The notes under the pieces are model-generated. The model did no database searches. It was not told where the DNA came from and saw only the letters and a list, made by a program, of their open reading frames with translations. Positions 1 through 12,000 of a stretch of 64,000 bases of DNA are shown piece after piece (within the stretch, counting starts at the first letter, position 1; the number at the start of each line of letters is the position of its first letter). Source of the DNA: Camarhynchus parvulus (Eukaryota; Chordata; Aves; Passeriformes; Thraupidae); assembly GCF_901933205.1 (NCBI RefSeq), contig NC_044573.1, forward strand, positions 26,223,493 through 26,287,492, read 5' to 3'. The translations under genes were made by a program, and so were the position numbers.

Positions 1-1527
1 TCAGAAGTCCATAGACAGTTTCGAAAACTGACAGTTTGGGCTGGAGAGGATCGAACAAACTTTTTTGCCAAGCTGGCCAGAGCAAGGCCTGAAGAATGGG
101 GTATTTTGTGTGCCCTTTTGAGTCATGCAAATTGTAGAAGTTACAGGGGTTTCAACCATTTTGGGGGGAAAGTGGTTGGTACAGAAGGCTGACAAAAAGT
201 TTTAACCTTGTGTTTGTGGATACTTTCCTGTATAGCAGGCAGTCATTAGACAATATAAAAAGTATATTCAGTAATATTAATATGAAACTGCAACTGTAAA
301 GCTAATAAGCTATTCTAGAGATTGGGTAACTTTCATGGCAGTTATGTACTTTGCACTACATTTTAGTAAAGAAAATGCAAATGAATATGGTGCAAGAACA
401 TCTGCAGAATTCTTATCTACTCTGATCATTATTCAGTCAGTAGCTTGAATTGCTAGTAAAGTTGATTTCTGAGTGTCCTCTCACTTGCATTTCTCCAAGA
501 GTTAAAAATGTCAATGATATTAAAGTATAATTGCTGTGATTTAACAGAAGTTACAGAAACCAGGATTTCACATATTTCTGAACAGCACAGCTAAGAAACC
601 TAGAGATATTGGCATGTTCCCATTAAATGTAACAGAAGTTTTAATGTTTGTTTTATTGGAAGCAGTGTTAGAGAAATGCTACACAGTTCTAAGAATTTTT
701 TTTCCCTCTGAACTCTTTAGGGCTTGAATTGTTAAGGAACAGAAATAATGTCAGACCATAGCTTTTAAAATTAAAAAAAGCAAAGTTTGATTCCATCGGA
801 GGCTTTCAGGCAGCCATTTCTGCCTTATATCGGCTAACTTGAGCTGATTTGATTGTTCCAGACAATAGAATCATTTTGCTTGTTTCTGGTGTCCTGCTGG
901 GCAATTTCATCACAGGCAGGAATAAAAAAGCATGAATAATGGCTAGATATTACCAAATAAATTTCATGTCTGCATTGTTTGAACAGCAAGCCTCCTTGGT
1001 ATCTCTGTATCTTACACGAAGACTAGGGAAATGTACTACTTAATGTTTCCATCTTAGTATCTTTCAGTACTTGAGAGTATAAATAAGTTACAAACCTGTT
1101 ATGATGGGGGACTGGGATTTCTTATGCATTTAGAACTCTCCATTCTTCAGTACATTGGCCTTTTTTATATCATTGAAAGACAGATGGCTTTGACAATGTT
1201 AATATTTATAAGTATATTTGAAGAGTGATGTGATAGCAATGCAGCAGATATAACAGTGGTGGAAAAATGAAGGGAAGACTGATGCATCCTCCGCATAGGT
1301 GATGAGGAAATGGCTGGAATTGCTTTGCTTTGTTTCACAGATTAAAAGCCAGCAAGACAGTAGTGCCCTTCCCTGTTTTCCTTCCATTTCCTCTTTATCA
1401 TCTGTTTTGTCTTTATGCTGCCAATTCTCTGTCTTTCTTTATCTGTTCTGGCTTTAAGATGGTCAAAAATAGTGCATAAGTTTGATGTTGGCAATGCTAG
1501 CAGGCTACGTGAATGAAATGTCCTGCT

Positions 1528-1549
1528 ATAGATCTCTATAGAGATCTAT
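1528..1549. repeat. Perfect 22-bp palindrome
   Basis: The 22 bases read identically on both strands, with no spacer, and contain two AGATCT hexamers around a central CTATAG. It could extrude as a cruciform or be a chance AT-rich palindrome. No flanking duplication marks it as a transposon end. Confidence 0.8.
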
Positions 1550-2217
1550 TCCAAGTACAGTTTTCTTGCTGGGACCATATTTACTCATTGCACAAGTCTT
1601 TCTGGCATCTGTCAACTTCCCTTTATTTCAAGGTGAGATTGATCCGTGGCCTTAGAAAGTGATGTCTGAGAATGCATTGGAAAAGGAAAGGCTTGAAGTC
1701 ACTCATGCTGTGTTCACTATGTTTTCTCTCTCACATGGTTCCTTTTGGAGTTACCGAGGAATCTTTTTGCTTTTCTTTTCCTCTGAGTTTCATTGTCTTT
1801 TCCTTCCTTTTGACCCCATAGTGCCTTGGCACCTCTTGAACATTTGACCTCTTGGCCCACTTTTCTCCTTAATCCACCACTATCACCTTGCCCTCAAGTC
1901 CTAGCTGCCATAACTTTTCCTTCATTTTCCATGTCATTACTTCCCTTCTATCCATACTGCCATTATTCCCAGCAGCCCAACTCCCCCTTTTTTGTCACTC
2001 TGGTGGACCAGTAAGATTCTCGTGTCAGTAGGACTCTGAAGCATCCCAGTGTCTGAGGCTCTGTGGCATTTGCCCAGCCACTGTCATCCAGAGCATGGCC
2101 CCGCTGTGCTGCTCAGCAAGCAGCAGGGAACTGATCATACTCCTGGCTGTTGGAGTGGCTGTTTCAGTCAGAAAGGAGTGATGCTCTGAGTTTCCAGTTA
2201 GTTATACTATTGAAGTA

Positions 2218-2252
2218 GGAATAAATGTAATATATTGGAATAAATGTAATAT
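2218..2252. repeat. Two-copy 19-bp tandem repeat
   Basis: The unit GGAATAAATGTAATAT occurs twice with a 19-base period, separated by ATT. It is probably replication slippage in AT-rich DNA. Confidence 0.8.
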
Positions 2253-3215
2253 GTAGGTTTGAACTTCAGGCAAAAATGTTCCAGTTTTAGCAGACTCAGT
2301 GGGGTGTTGTAGGAACATGATCTATCCCTGAAAACTGGCCTCTCCCAAGCAGTGGGAACACCATTTAAAAATTTTAGTTGGTACTGACTGTTGGGATTTT
2401 CAGGGTCTCCTAATCACAGAAAATACCTACGAATGTTTGGTAATTTTTTTTCAATTTAATGTGAAATGGTGGTTTCTGTCTTCAAAAAAATCCAGTCCAA
2501 GCACAAGTCAAAAAGGCAGACTGGGGAAGCCAAGAGAAATATTAGGAAAACACCAGTGTGAAAGGCTGCAGTGATAGTTGAGAAGCAGCCTATCAGCTCA
2601 GTTTTGCTTGGTGTCCCCAACTCAAAATATCAAGGGGAAAGGCAATAGTGGAAATTTTGCCAGGGATATTTGGAGTTCCTGATGCTTTGCAAAATGTCGT
2701 GTTTCTCTTCAAGGAGTTGATGTGCTCAGATGGACAGCCCATATGATGTAGTCCATGATTTCCAAAATTGTAGTTGTTTCTTAGTGTCCCATATAGCTTC
2801 AGAAATGTTTCTACTGCCCAGTTTGAGGGAACTACAGGATTTTTCTGCATAATTCAATGAAAGCTGGTATAGTATTATTATATTGGAGTTTTTTTCTGTA
2901 GTGATAGGTGAGTTAGACCACTAAGAGTACAATAATGAAATTTGGATATGATATATAGGGGTAATAGTATGTACTAATGTCACTGGGCTGAGATAAGGTA
3001 TGTTAAGTTTTATCACACCCCTTTACTCTTCCTGCTAGCAATTTCTCAGAGCCATGCCAAGCCTCTGAAAGGAAGAAAGAACAAAGAAGAATTTTATTAA
3101 CACCTCATGCCTATTTTTTAGAAGTGTTATCCATTGAATCAGAAGCAAGTGTCTGGGCTTTTCACCTAAAAAGCAGAACCTTGAGCTTCTTTCTGATGAC
3201 CCTGTGGCAATACTT

Positions 3216-3309
3216 TATGTATATATGTGTGTGTATGTATATATATATATATATATATATATGTATTATATAACTATATTATAAGTTATATATCTATATA
3301 TACATATAA
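3216..3309. repeat. AT/TG-type compound microsatellite
   Basis: A run of TATG and TG units passes into about 12 uninterrupted TA dinucleotides, followed by degenerate TATA-rich sequence with self-complementary segments. It is a typical vertebrate simple repeat, likely length-polymorphic and hairpin-forming. Confidence 0.9.
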
Positions 3310-4168
3310 CTTTAAAAACAATATTAGTTTTGTAGTTGTATTTGGGAGGTAACTTTGTATATGCATATTTGTAAGGCTGGGTGAAAGGTTTTAAAATTCA
3401 AGTTCAGCTAAACTTACTTTGAACAATTCTGAGGAGCAGCTCAGACACTAAGACCTAGACAAGCTCCTATAATCTCTTTAGGTGCTCTTTTCTTGCCAGT
3501 CCATGCTCATTCTTGTCTGCTTTGCCCATTAGTTGCAAGAGGCCTTGGGGATAATGTTACCTTCTAGGATATATAATTTAGCAGAAATGTGGGGTCATGA
3601 TTCTTTTTTGAAGGTATTCACTTTACCATAGTAGTATGGTAACAAAAATAGATGAGGAGCAATTGACCTATGTTCATCACAGCCCAGAACAGTGCAAAAA
3701 CCCCAGAAACTTTGCTGTGTTGGTTTTGTTGATAAGTAGATGTGTGGGTAAGCAAAATCAATATACCTTAACCAAACATACAAAAATTGGAAGTTTGTAG
3801 CAAGTGCTGTGCATTAATGACTGGAGGACAGAGATAAGTTGTCTTGCACACAGATTCAAAGCTGATGTTCCTATATTGATTTTAATGGGTAGCTCTTTGA
3901 GTGGTGTTCTCTGTTGCTGAAACTATTGAGAGTATGTGTATCATTTAGTTGCATACCTAGTGATTCCTCTGTGCTCCCAGCTAGTTACATCACCATCAAT
4001 TGAATTCCTTCTGTGTTTAATATTGAACTTTACGTATTTCTCCGAATTGAGACCTACTGCAAATTTTTCAGCAACATGGAAATTACATGAAGAATTTAGG
4101 CTTCTGATTCAGCAGCCTTTTGAAAGTGTTATCTAGTTGTCTTTTCATGAGTGGCTGTATCTGTTGTC
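3310..4168. other. Non-coding single-copy stretch
   Basis: I see no gene, repeat family or clear regulatory signature here. The short open frames at 3595-3783 (minus) and 3936-4136 (plus) have no recognisable motifs. Confidence 0.55.
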
Positions 4169-4340
4169 ATAGAATCACAGAATCTGCTGAGTTGGAAGGG
4201 ACCCATCAGGATAACTGAGTTCAGCTCCTGGCCCTGCACAGGTCACCCACGAATCACCATGTGCCCGAGAAGCCTGGTGGTGTGACCACTCTCTGGGGAG
4301 CCTGTTCCAATGCCCAACCACCCTCTGAGTAAAAAGCCCA
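4169..4340 (-). mobile_element. CR1 LINE fragment, 3' end only
   Basis: Read on the minus strand, this matches the 3' untranslated end of an avian CR1 retrotransposon. It has the stretch with an ACTCAGAGGGTGG core, then GGCATTGGAACAGGCTCCCC, then GTGACCTGTGCAGGGCCAGG, and ends in the diagnostic ATTCTGTGATTCTATG-type terminal repeat at the low-coordinate side. Only about 170 bases remain, so it is severely 5' truncated, as is usual for CR1, and carries no reverse-transcriptase sequence. The minus-strand open frame 4175-4438 that spans it is an artefact of the repeat. The low-coordinate boundary is sharp; the other boundary is uncertain by about 20 bases. Confidence 0.93.
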
Positions 4341-7300
4341 GCCAACACAGCTTCTAAACTGTGTGCAAATGCATTTGTGAGTACATTGTGAACTGCTTGT
4401 AAACGTGTTTGGTCAGAAGTGTCAGTTCTGACCATCAAGCCTTCTCTTCAGTTTGGTAATATGTGTTGTTTTGGAAGTGGTGTTGTTCAGGGCATTTTTA
4501 AAACTAAGAAAAAACCCCAAAACCTTAACATTTTTGTTTTTGTTTTGACTGACATTTCATTTAAAAAAACTATGCTAATCACTGGATATTTGAACAAATT
4601 AAATGAAACTGATCTCTAGCCTTGTTTGAATGTACTCTGGACATCAAATTGACAATCATGTAACAAACATGTTACATTTGGTTTAAAATGTATGTGCTCT
4701 CCAGCCGAGAACAGTTTTGCTGTAACAGTGTTATTAATACCATAAAGCTTTCAAAACCCTCCGTGTATTCTAAAGTTTATGCTTTTTAAAAATCAGATTT
4801 AAAATCAGATGTGAAGTGTGAGAATGTAATTTTGTCTTTCAGCCTATTCCTGGAACACTGAGGTTAAAAAAAAAGCTTTTGACTGAAAGGGAAGGCAGGC
4901 AGAGTGAGAAGTGGGGGCACCTCTGGTGAAGCCTTTTCTCCCTGCAGCAGTCTCCTTGCTGTACTGTATGGGCTTCTCCTCTGTGGGACCTGGACATAAT
5001 TGTGGCAGTGATCAGTAAGACAAATTACAGGCCAAATGTTTTGTAGAATTGCCAAAAAGTTTGCAGCTCTTCCAGCAACTGTGAATCAGCCCTGCACCCT
5101 CTTTGTAGACTCACAAGCAAAATCTGCTTCCCAGCAGCAGTGTGCTACTCTGCAGAACCCCTCCATTGTGAGATTTATGCACGGTTAATGAACTTTGCGA
5201 TGCAAAAAATGGGAAGTCTTGGAGACATTTTATGCAGCTATGAAAATGTACTTGATGCTAGTGCTATCCCAGTGGGACAGGAGTGAAGTGCTGAGACCTT
5301 GTCAGAGCATGGATGCATACATGTTGGCAGTGTGGCAGTTTTGAGTGTAGGAGTTATTAGTTTCTCTTTGATAACATGAGGTTGTGCAGAAGCAGAAAGT
5401 TCACAGTTTCTTCCTTCAGGAGTTTATGATGTAAAATAAAAAAAACAATTGCACTTTTGCAGTGCAATAACCTGTGTATCAAGCTAGATGTGGCTTGCAA
5501 GAGCCATGGAAAATGTGTAGCAAAATAAAAACCTATATTTTACAGAAGTATGCAAAAGAAATAAATTATGTGTTATGGTAACTTTTAAAAAATGTATTTG
5601 ATGGTCCTTGGGGAAGCAATAGTTGTCTAACTGAGGAGTTAAGGGAGAGTGTTTTTATTCACATGAGTCAGCAGACAAAGAGGCTGAAGCTTGTGTGCCA
5701 GACCAAGGAACATGTAAATATGACAGATAGTCAACAAAGTGAAGCCACTTTGTAATAGAGCAGTTCATACAAATAAGGGAGATCTTTTTTGCAGCAGGCT
5801 TTATTTAACTAAAAGTTTCAAAATACCAGAACAGATCAACAAAAAAATAGACATCATCAGTATTGCTTGGTTTTCCTTAGTGTTTCTGGTAACAGGTGGG
5901 GTTGGTGAATTGATTTTTACAGTACCCAAGCTATTTCTGATCCTGATTACATTATTTTCTGAAATTTGCGTGAGCTGTGAGATAATTTGTAATGACTTCA
6001 TTATAATCTTGCATGCTGTGAACTGGTCATGCAAGTTTTTACATACTTAGTTGTCCTACATCTGCTTGTGATAGAGCATGTTATCTCCTCTTTCTTCTGT
6101 AATTATTGCCTTTATTTCCATTCACATAATTCCTTCAAACAAATGAGCATGTGAGTAATAGAAATGATGGGACAAACATTCACTCATAATTCAGGTATAA
6201 AATCTCTTATAAAATGAATAATCCAGCCTTTTATATGAGTGGTTCCAGAAGAGGCCTTTGTCTGCTACGTAGATCTGTCTGTCTCAGGTAGTAATGAAAC
6301 TCATTAGCAAAATAATCTGAGTCTGGAAAATCTTGAGTATCGTCATCTTCACAGCATTCCTGAGAGGAAGTGTAATGGATGAAGATTTCTCCATGTTGCC
6401 CAGAAGTATGGCACAAGCATTGTGGTTTTAATCTCACAATTTTGCAGTGGAAGTATCAGTTTAATTTTTACAGTGGGGAGACAGGGTCTGAGATCTAGAC
6501 TAGTGAAATAAGGTTTCTGCCTGATGCCTTCTAGAGATACTTCTTTCTGTCCTAAAGCTTCTCCTTCATCTGTCAATCTCTCCTTTTACTTTTGTAAAAG
6601 AAGGATTCTCACCATTACATTTCTATTTCCTTCTTGTAGCTTACCTTTTGTAAGCTAATGGATTTATGGTTTGATTGGAAAGGGTTTTTTTTTCTGCTTC
6701 AATTCTCCAACCACTTTATTGTGAGGATGCTTTCCTTCAGTTGTAGTAAACAAACAGAAATGCATGGCCTCTGTTTTGCTGCCTTCTTGACACTGTTGCT
6801 TTTTCTGTAGAGGTGTGGATCTCTAAAACCAGGCTTCCAGACTGTCAAAGCAGAGACAGTAGTTGGAAGCTGAGCTGCTCCTCTGGGTGGCTAGTTGGGG
6901 GCAGCACTAGCTTTACTATTTCAGTGAAAAAAATCAGCACTGAGGGTTATCCTGTGTGCTCTTACTCAGAATGTCCCTGGTATTGAGCATACCTGTGTAT
7001 GAATATATATAAGCTGTCAAAGGGCTGGAAGAGTTGGATGTGCAAATCCCTTTGAAATGTAGAACAGATTGTTTTGAAAAGTTTGAAACTTTGAAAGTTG
7101 CTGTTCTAACTTTTAATTTTGTACATTCTTATAACCCCATAACTGCAGTTAATATGGTAGAAGAGCAGACAAAATGTAAAGTCAAAGTTTTTGTGTTTGA
7201 TTGTTCCTGCACTAAATTTGGAGGAAAGGGGACTTCCATTTGAGTCAATCATTTGAAGGAAACAGAACATTTAATTTTACATTTTTAGGGTCTTGTCTCT

Positions 7301-9038
7301 GTTACTAAGAGTGGAAAGGCTTAGGATCCTCCAGCTGGAGTGGTGTGAAGAGGGAGTAAGTACAGCTGGTGTGTGCTGTGGAGCAGCTGTGCAGTGCAGC
7401 AAAGCCTGATAGCCCAACACCTGAGTGTGTTTATAAAACAGATGCAGAGAGATTATATTGGTGTTGCCTGCCTGGCAGACTGCTGACCTGTGGTTTACAC
7501 AAGGCTGTCCCTGGTTTGGAAAAAGCCACATATTCACTACATCGGATGTGCTGACATGGCTTGGGGTTAACATGTTGCACTTCAGGACTGACCCCAGTTG
7601 TGAAAAATTTGGAGCAGGTTATAGCAACTGGGGCTTCATGAATTTTAGAAAGAGAGATTCTGGGGAAATTATAAGGGGGTTTTTATTTAGCTGCTCGTTG
7701 GTTTGCAAAATTATTCATTATTTAGTGTGTTTGGAGCTCAAATGAAGTGGGAGAAGGACACAACATACCCATTACTATCCTTTCACAGTGAAGAAGGAGC
7801 ATTCTCTTTGGTTTCCTGATATTGTGTATAGTATTGCCTTCCCTGATCAGTGTAAATTTAACATCTAGAGCTGTAAGTGTAGTAAAGCTTTTTACTTATG
7901 TTTCTTTCATCCAAAAGGTCCTGTGCAGATGCTACAGAAAATGTGTTGAAAGGTGAATTGCTAAGGTCCATCATCCTAAAAGTAGGGAGTGATGGGAATA
8001 TCAATTATGTGATATTACATGAAACTGAAGGCATTGGTGTGCAAAGGTGTTGAATTTAAGGCTTCAGTTACTTAGAGTTTTCATCTGTTTAGGAAAATGT
8101 CTTTTACTTACAACTTACACCTCTCTATGGCTATCCAGAATGCAGTATTGACTTTGCAGTACACTGCTCAGTGATTTACAGGAAGAAACCAGTGCCCTTA
8201 AATATTCTCATGGATTTGCTTCATCTTTCAAATGTATGTGGCTCATGAACATCAATTAGAATAGCAGCTTAAGGGAGTATGTTAATGCTTTATTTCATAC
8301 TGGAAGCTTATAATACTGGGACACCTTTTACCTCAGAGAAGCCATGATTTTCTTTCTTTAGGCAAATATGAAAAGACGTGGTGCCTAAATACAACAAATT
8401 CTCTTCAAATTCTCCTGGTGTCACAGGCTTACCTTCCTGGATAAGTAACGTTGGTTAAGGATAAACTTTGCAATGACAGAATGTTTTGAATATATCCTGG
8501 GATTGAATGAATACTAGATGAACACAAAATTGTTTAGTAATATTGTTGGCATGTCCACTGTACAATGCGAGACCCTATCAGTCATCACCACTTCAGTATG
8601 AAGTTAATGTTTGTGTCCTCACTTCTGCAGCACAGTACAAAAGAGAGCATAGGGGAGGGGTACCCAGCTATCCTGGAAGTATCCCTGCTTACAAATTGGA
8701 TTCCTGGTAAGAGCTGTAATCAAAGAACTCAGCTAGGTGATTCCTTTGTGTCTCAAAATGCATCTGCCCTGAAGCTCAGAGCTCATGTCCCAGGGCCTGC
8801 ATTTTGAAACCCACAGGCTCAGTCTTCTTTTCTTTTAAATATGTTATTCTAAGGGATACTACTTTTCCAGTTCCACTTCCCTCTTGTACCTTCTTCTCCC
8901 AGTGGTACTTGTAATCCCTGATTCATTGGTTGCTGTTAGCAGCTCCTCAGTTGAGCAGTACCTCACTTCTGCTTTGAGCAGAATTAAAAAATTGCGGTGA
9001 CAGGCTGCATTTACCAAATCTCCTAGCTGGAATTAAAC
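4341..9038. other. Non-coding single-copy stretch
   Basis: About 4.7 kb without a recognised gene. The open frames 5739-6050 (plus), 7277-7573 (minus) and 7458-7745 (plus) are around 95-103 codons, overlap one another on opposite strands or frames, and show no domain. A small hairpin with 8-base arms (TAGCTTAC/GTAAGCTA) lies near 6638-6658. No interspersed repeat was recognised. Confidence 0.5.
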
Positions 9039-9055
9039 AAAAAAAAAAAAAAAAA
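9039..9055. repeat. Poly-A tract (17 A)
   Basis: An uninterrupted run of 17 A bases follows an AATTAAAC context. It could be the tail of an old retrocopy on the plus strand, but I recognise no parent transcript upstream and no convincing flanking duplication. Simple slippage is equally possible. Confidence 0.75.
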
Positions 9056-12000
9056 GGTTTTAGCTCAGAATAACTGGCATAAATGGAGGTGCAAAGGGAT
9101 GAAATTATTTATCTTTATTTATTTGGTTGTATATGTCCAACTCATTTGGTGGGTTTTTTTCCAGTTAGGACTCTAGGAAAGAAGATGCTATTCTCTAACA
9201 CTTGTGTATTCACTTGTTCCCTTTTTTCCCCTGGAGAAAGTGAGACTAGTAGCAGCTTTAGTTACAGTTAACATATTTAATCATTGGAAAGCTTAATTTG
9301 AAGACCTACTTTGTTACACTGTGTTTCCCAGTGGCTCCATCCACTTGTGAGACAGGAATAATGGCTAAAACACATTAAGGCAGTGAATATGTGTCATAGG
9401 AAGAGGTTAAGTTGGTTGGAAGTTGTTGGGCAGCCTCTATTTAGGGTTGTTTGAAACATAATTGTGTGACAGCAGATACAGGAACAAAATATGTTACTGA
9501 GAAAGAACAAAAGCAAATTTGGTCAGGTATTTCAAGGCCAAGGAAACTCAGTTGAGTTATTACTGGCTCCTATTAACATGCCTGAAAAAAATAATGTTCT
9601 TTGCTTCAGCTGGGTGGCCCTCAGAAAGGGGAGAGATTCTTTCCTGCCTTTTGAAATCATCAAAGAATATGAGAGTAATCATTTCCAAAGTTATCTCTAT
9701 GTCGGAAAACCTCACTGTTCAGGATAAGCCAGGGTAAACAAAGGAGAAATAGGAAGTGACTTTCAAAAAGTATGGATTTGAACCTGTGAGGTGCTGAGTG
9801 TCTTCAGTGAAATGCTGAGCTTGTCTGATTTCCAGTAAGTTTATGGCTCTTGGTTCCTGAAAGGATCAGGTCCTAAGATTAGATCTACCCTCTGAAGTAA
9901 AATTAGGTTACTGCTGTCAGCTTTTTTTGACTGCCAATATTGCTTGCAGTGCCTATCATCAGTGCTCTGTATGTACACAGACATGCACAGCACTTCATCT
10001 GCAGGGACTGTATCACTTTCACATTTTCATTGTTTGTCTGCTGTACTAATTAGAACTCTGATATGACAATGAGGCATCAAGAGGATGAAGCAAGATACCA
10101 GATGCTTACTGACAAAAGGAAGCTCCTTCTTCAATTTTACTGTCATGCTTAGGAGCACTTTTTACATGTTTTTTCCCTTATGTAGAGTAAAATAACACCA
10201 AATTTGTGTAGTACTTTTCATCAGTAGATTCCTAAGTGGATATCAATTTGATGAATATATTGAATACACAATCAAGACCTTTGGGTAAAGAAGCATGTAC
10301 TGGTGTAATTCTTCACTTTCACATGAATTGCAAAACCCTTCACATTTAGCTTTTTTGACTTTCATTGGAGCCATTCATGTTGTATGGGCATCTCAGTACA
10401 CCATGTTGTGCATGGAGATTGAGAGGTTGTAAAGGATGTTTGGACGAGATTCCTCCTCTCCCACTAGTGCATACTTTACTGTCCCTATGAGGTTAATGTG
10501 CTACCAATGACTGCAGTCATTACTGGCATTATTTGAACTAAGGGTGGGTATAATGAGACTTCACTGCTAGTCATGCTTAAGGGGAAAACTATTTCTTCAC
10601 AGTAGTTTTTAGAAGTTATACAAGGAAATCTATATGCCCTAAGCATGAACTGAGAAATGTACATACAATAGTCAGACTGATTCAGTCCTCTCATAATTTG
10701 TTGCTGTTATGGTTAGAAAATGGCTAAAATTTTTGCATCTGGTTATTGCAGCATGTAGAAATAAAAATCTTATCTGAAATAATACTGAAGGTTTTAACAG
10801 TATGACAGATATGAAGGATGGTTTGGATTCTTTTTTGTTCTGAAACTAAATCTATGCATATATAGAAGGCTTGGACCACCTTGATTCAAAGGGATATTTA
10901 TTACATTATATCTTTCCCAGGGTTTGTTTCTTACTCTTTTTTCTGTGTCTTGAATAGACCTTGCGTGTTCATTGACCCTGCCAGTATACGAGTTGTAAAC
11001 AGATTGGAGGCAAAGGGGAGGAAAAAGAAACAGTGTTTGATTCTACCAAAGCTCCTGCCTCAGGCTTCAGTGCTCAAAGTTTCATCAAACAGGTTCTTCT
11101 ACCTCTGTTTCCTCATTCCTCCTGAGGAGAGTCAAGCTGACCACGCTTAATTAATCACGAGGCTTCAGAGCCTTCCTTGTGCTGCAGAGGAGCAGTGTCT
11201 CCTTTCCCCAGGACCAGCAGTGCCCAGAAAACAGCTAGGGTACAGATCCTTTGCTGTGATCCTTTGGGCTGGGGGGGGGTGTTTTCTGGGCAAATTTTTT
11301 TCCCTTGGTGCTTGGTAATATCTTCTGGGAGGCCACAGGGAGATGAACCCAAATTTAGTGAGCAAGAAAAGTTACTCCTCTGTCGGGAGAGGCAGTCTCC
11401 TGTCAAGCCTGGGGAGCCTTGTTTCCCATTATTCAATGATGCAAATCACTTAGGAAGTTATGCAAGGATAAAGCCTGGGCAACACAGCATATTCTTTAAT
11501 ATACAGTAATCTTTGGAGGATAATATTACATAATCATGACATCACCATGTGGGATAAGATAGTATTTTGTAGCCAGTGTTTTTCCACTTACCTAAAGGAT
11601 GATCTTAATACTGCAAAGCAATGCTGAAAAGGGAGCTATGCTGGTGCTTGCATATTTAACCTCTTTTAGGTTATAGACTTCACGTGACATCTTCTTGATC
11701 CCAAGTATGTGGTGTACAGGACTTCCCTAAACACTACTGATAAGGGTAACTTCCTCTGAAACATTTGGAGACTGTACTTTGAATCTCTTGGTTCTCAGAG
11801 TAAAAATACATGTGCTTCAGGCTGCCTACTGAGAAAAGATCAGACAAAATCTTCTTCTTCACTGTACAGTTCATGTAGAAATTTGTCAAATATTAGTAAA
11901 TAATTTTGAAACAGAAGATTAAACCACCTTTCCTGCAACAGGCCTGTTTGGATCAAAAGCTGGGAAAGATCTGTTTTGTTTGAGTTACTGTGTGATTTTT

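Larger units (their letters stand above)
1..3215. other. Non-coding single-copy stretch
   Basis: No recognisable gene or interspersed repeat. The sequence is AT-rich with short open frames on both strands that look like chance. Two octamer-like ATGCAAAT sites occur at 125-132 and 375-382. A 16-base unit (GGAATAAATGTAATAT) is repeated at 2218-2233 and 2237-2252. A perfect 22-base palindrome lies at 1528-1549 and is listed separately. A slightly GC-richer patch near 2030-2170 shows no recognised content. Confidence 0.6.

Noticed and set aside
3216..3309. Replication origin or matrix attachment site
   Set aside because: AT richness is fully explained by a simple TA/TG microsatellite.
4175..4438. 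Minus-strand open frame of 87 codons
   Set aside because: It is mostly translated CR1 3' untranslated sequence.
9039..9055. Processed pseudogene tail
   Set aside because: No recognisable coding or transcript sequence upstream and no clear flanking duplication. Kept only as a poly-A tract.
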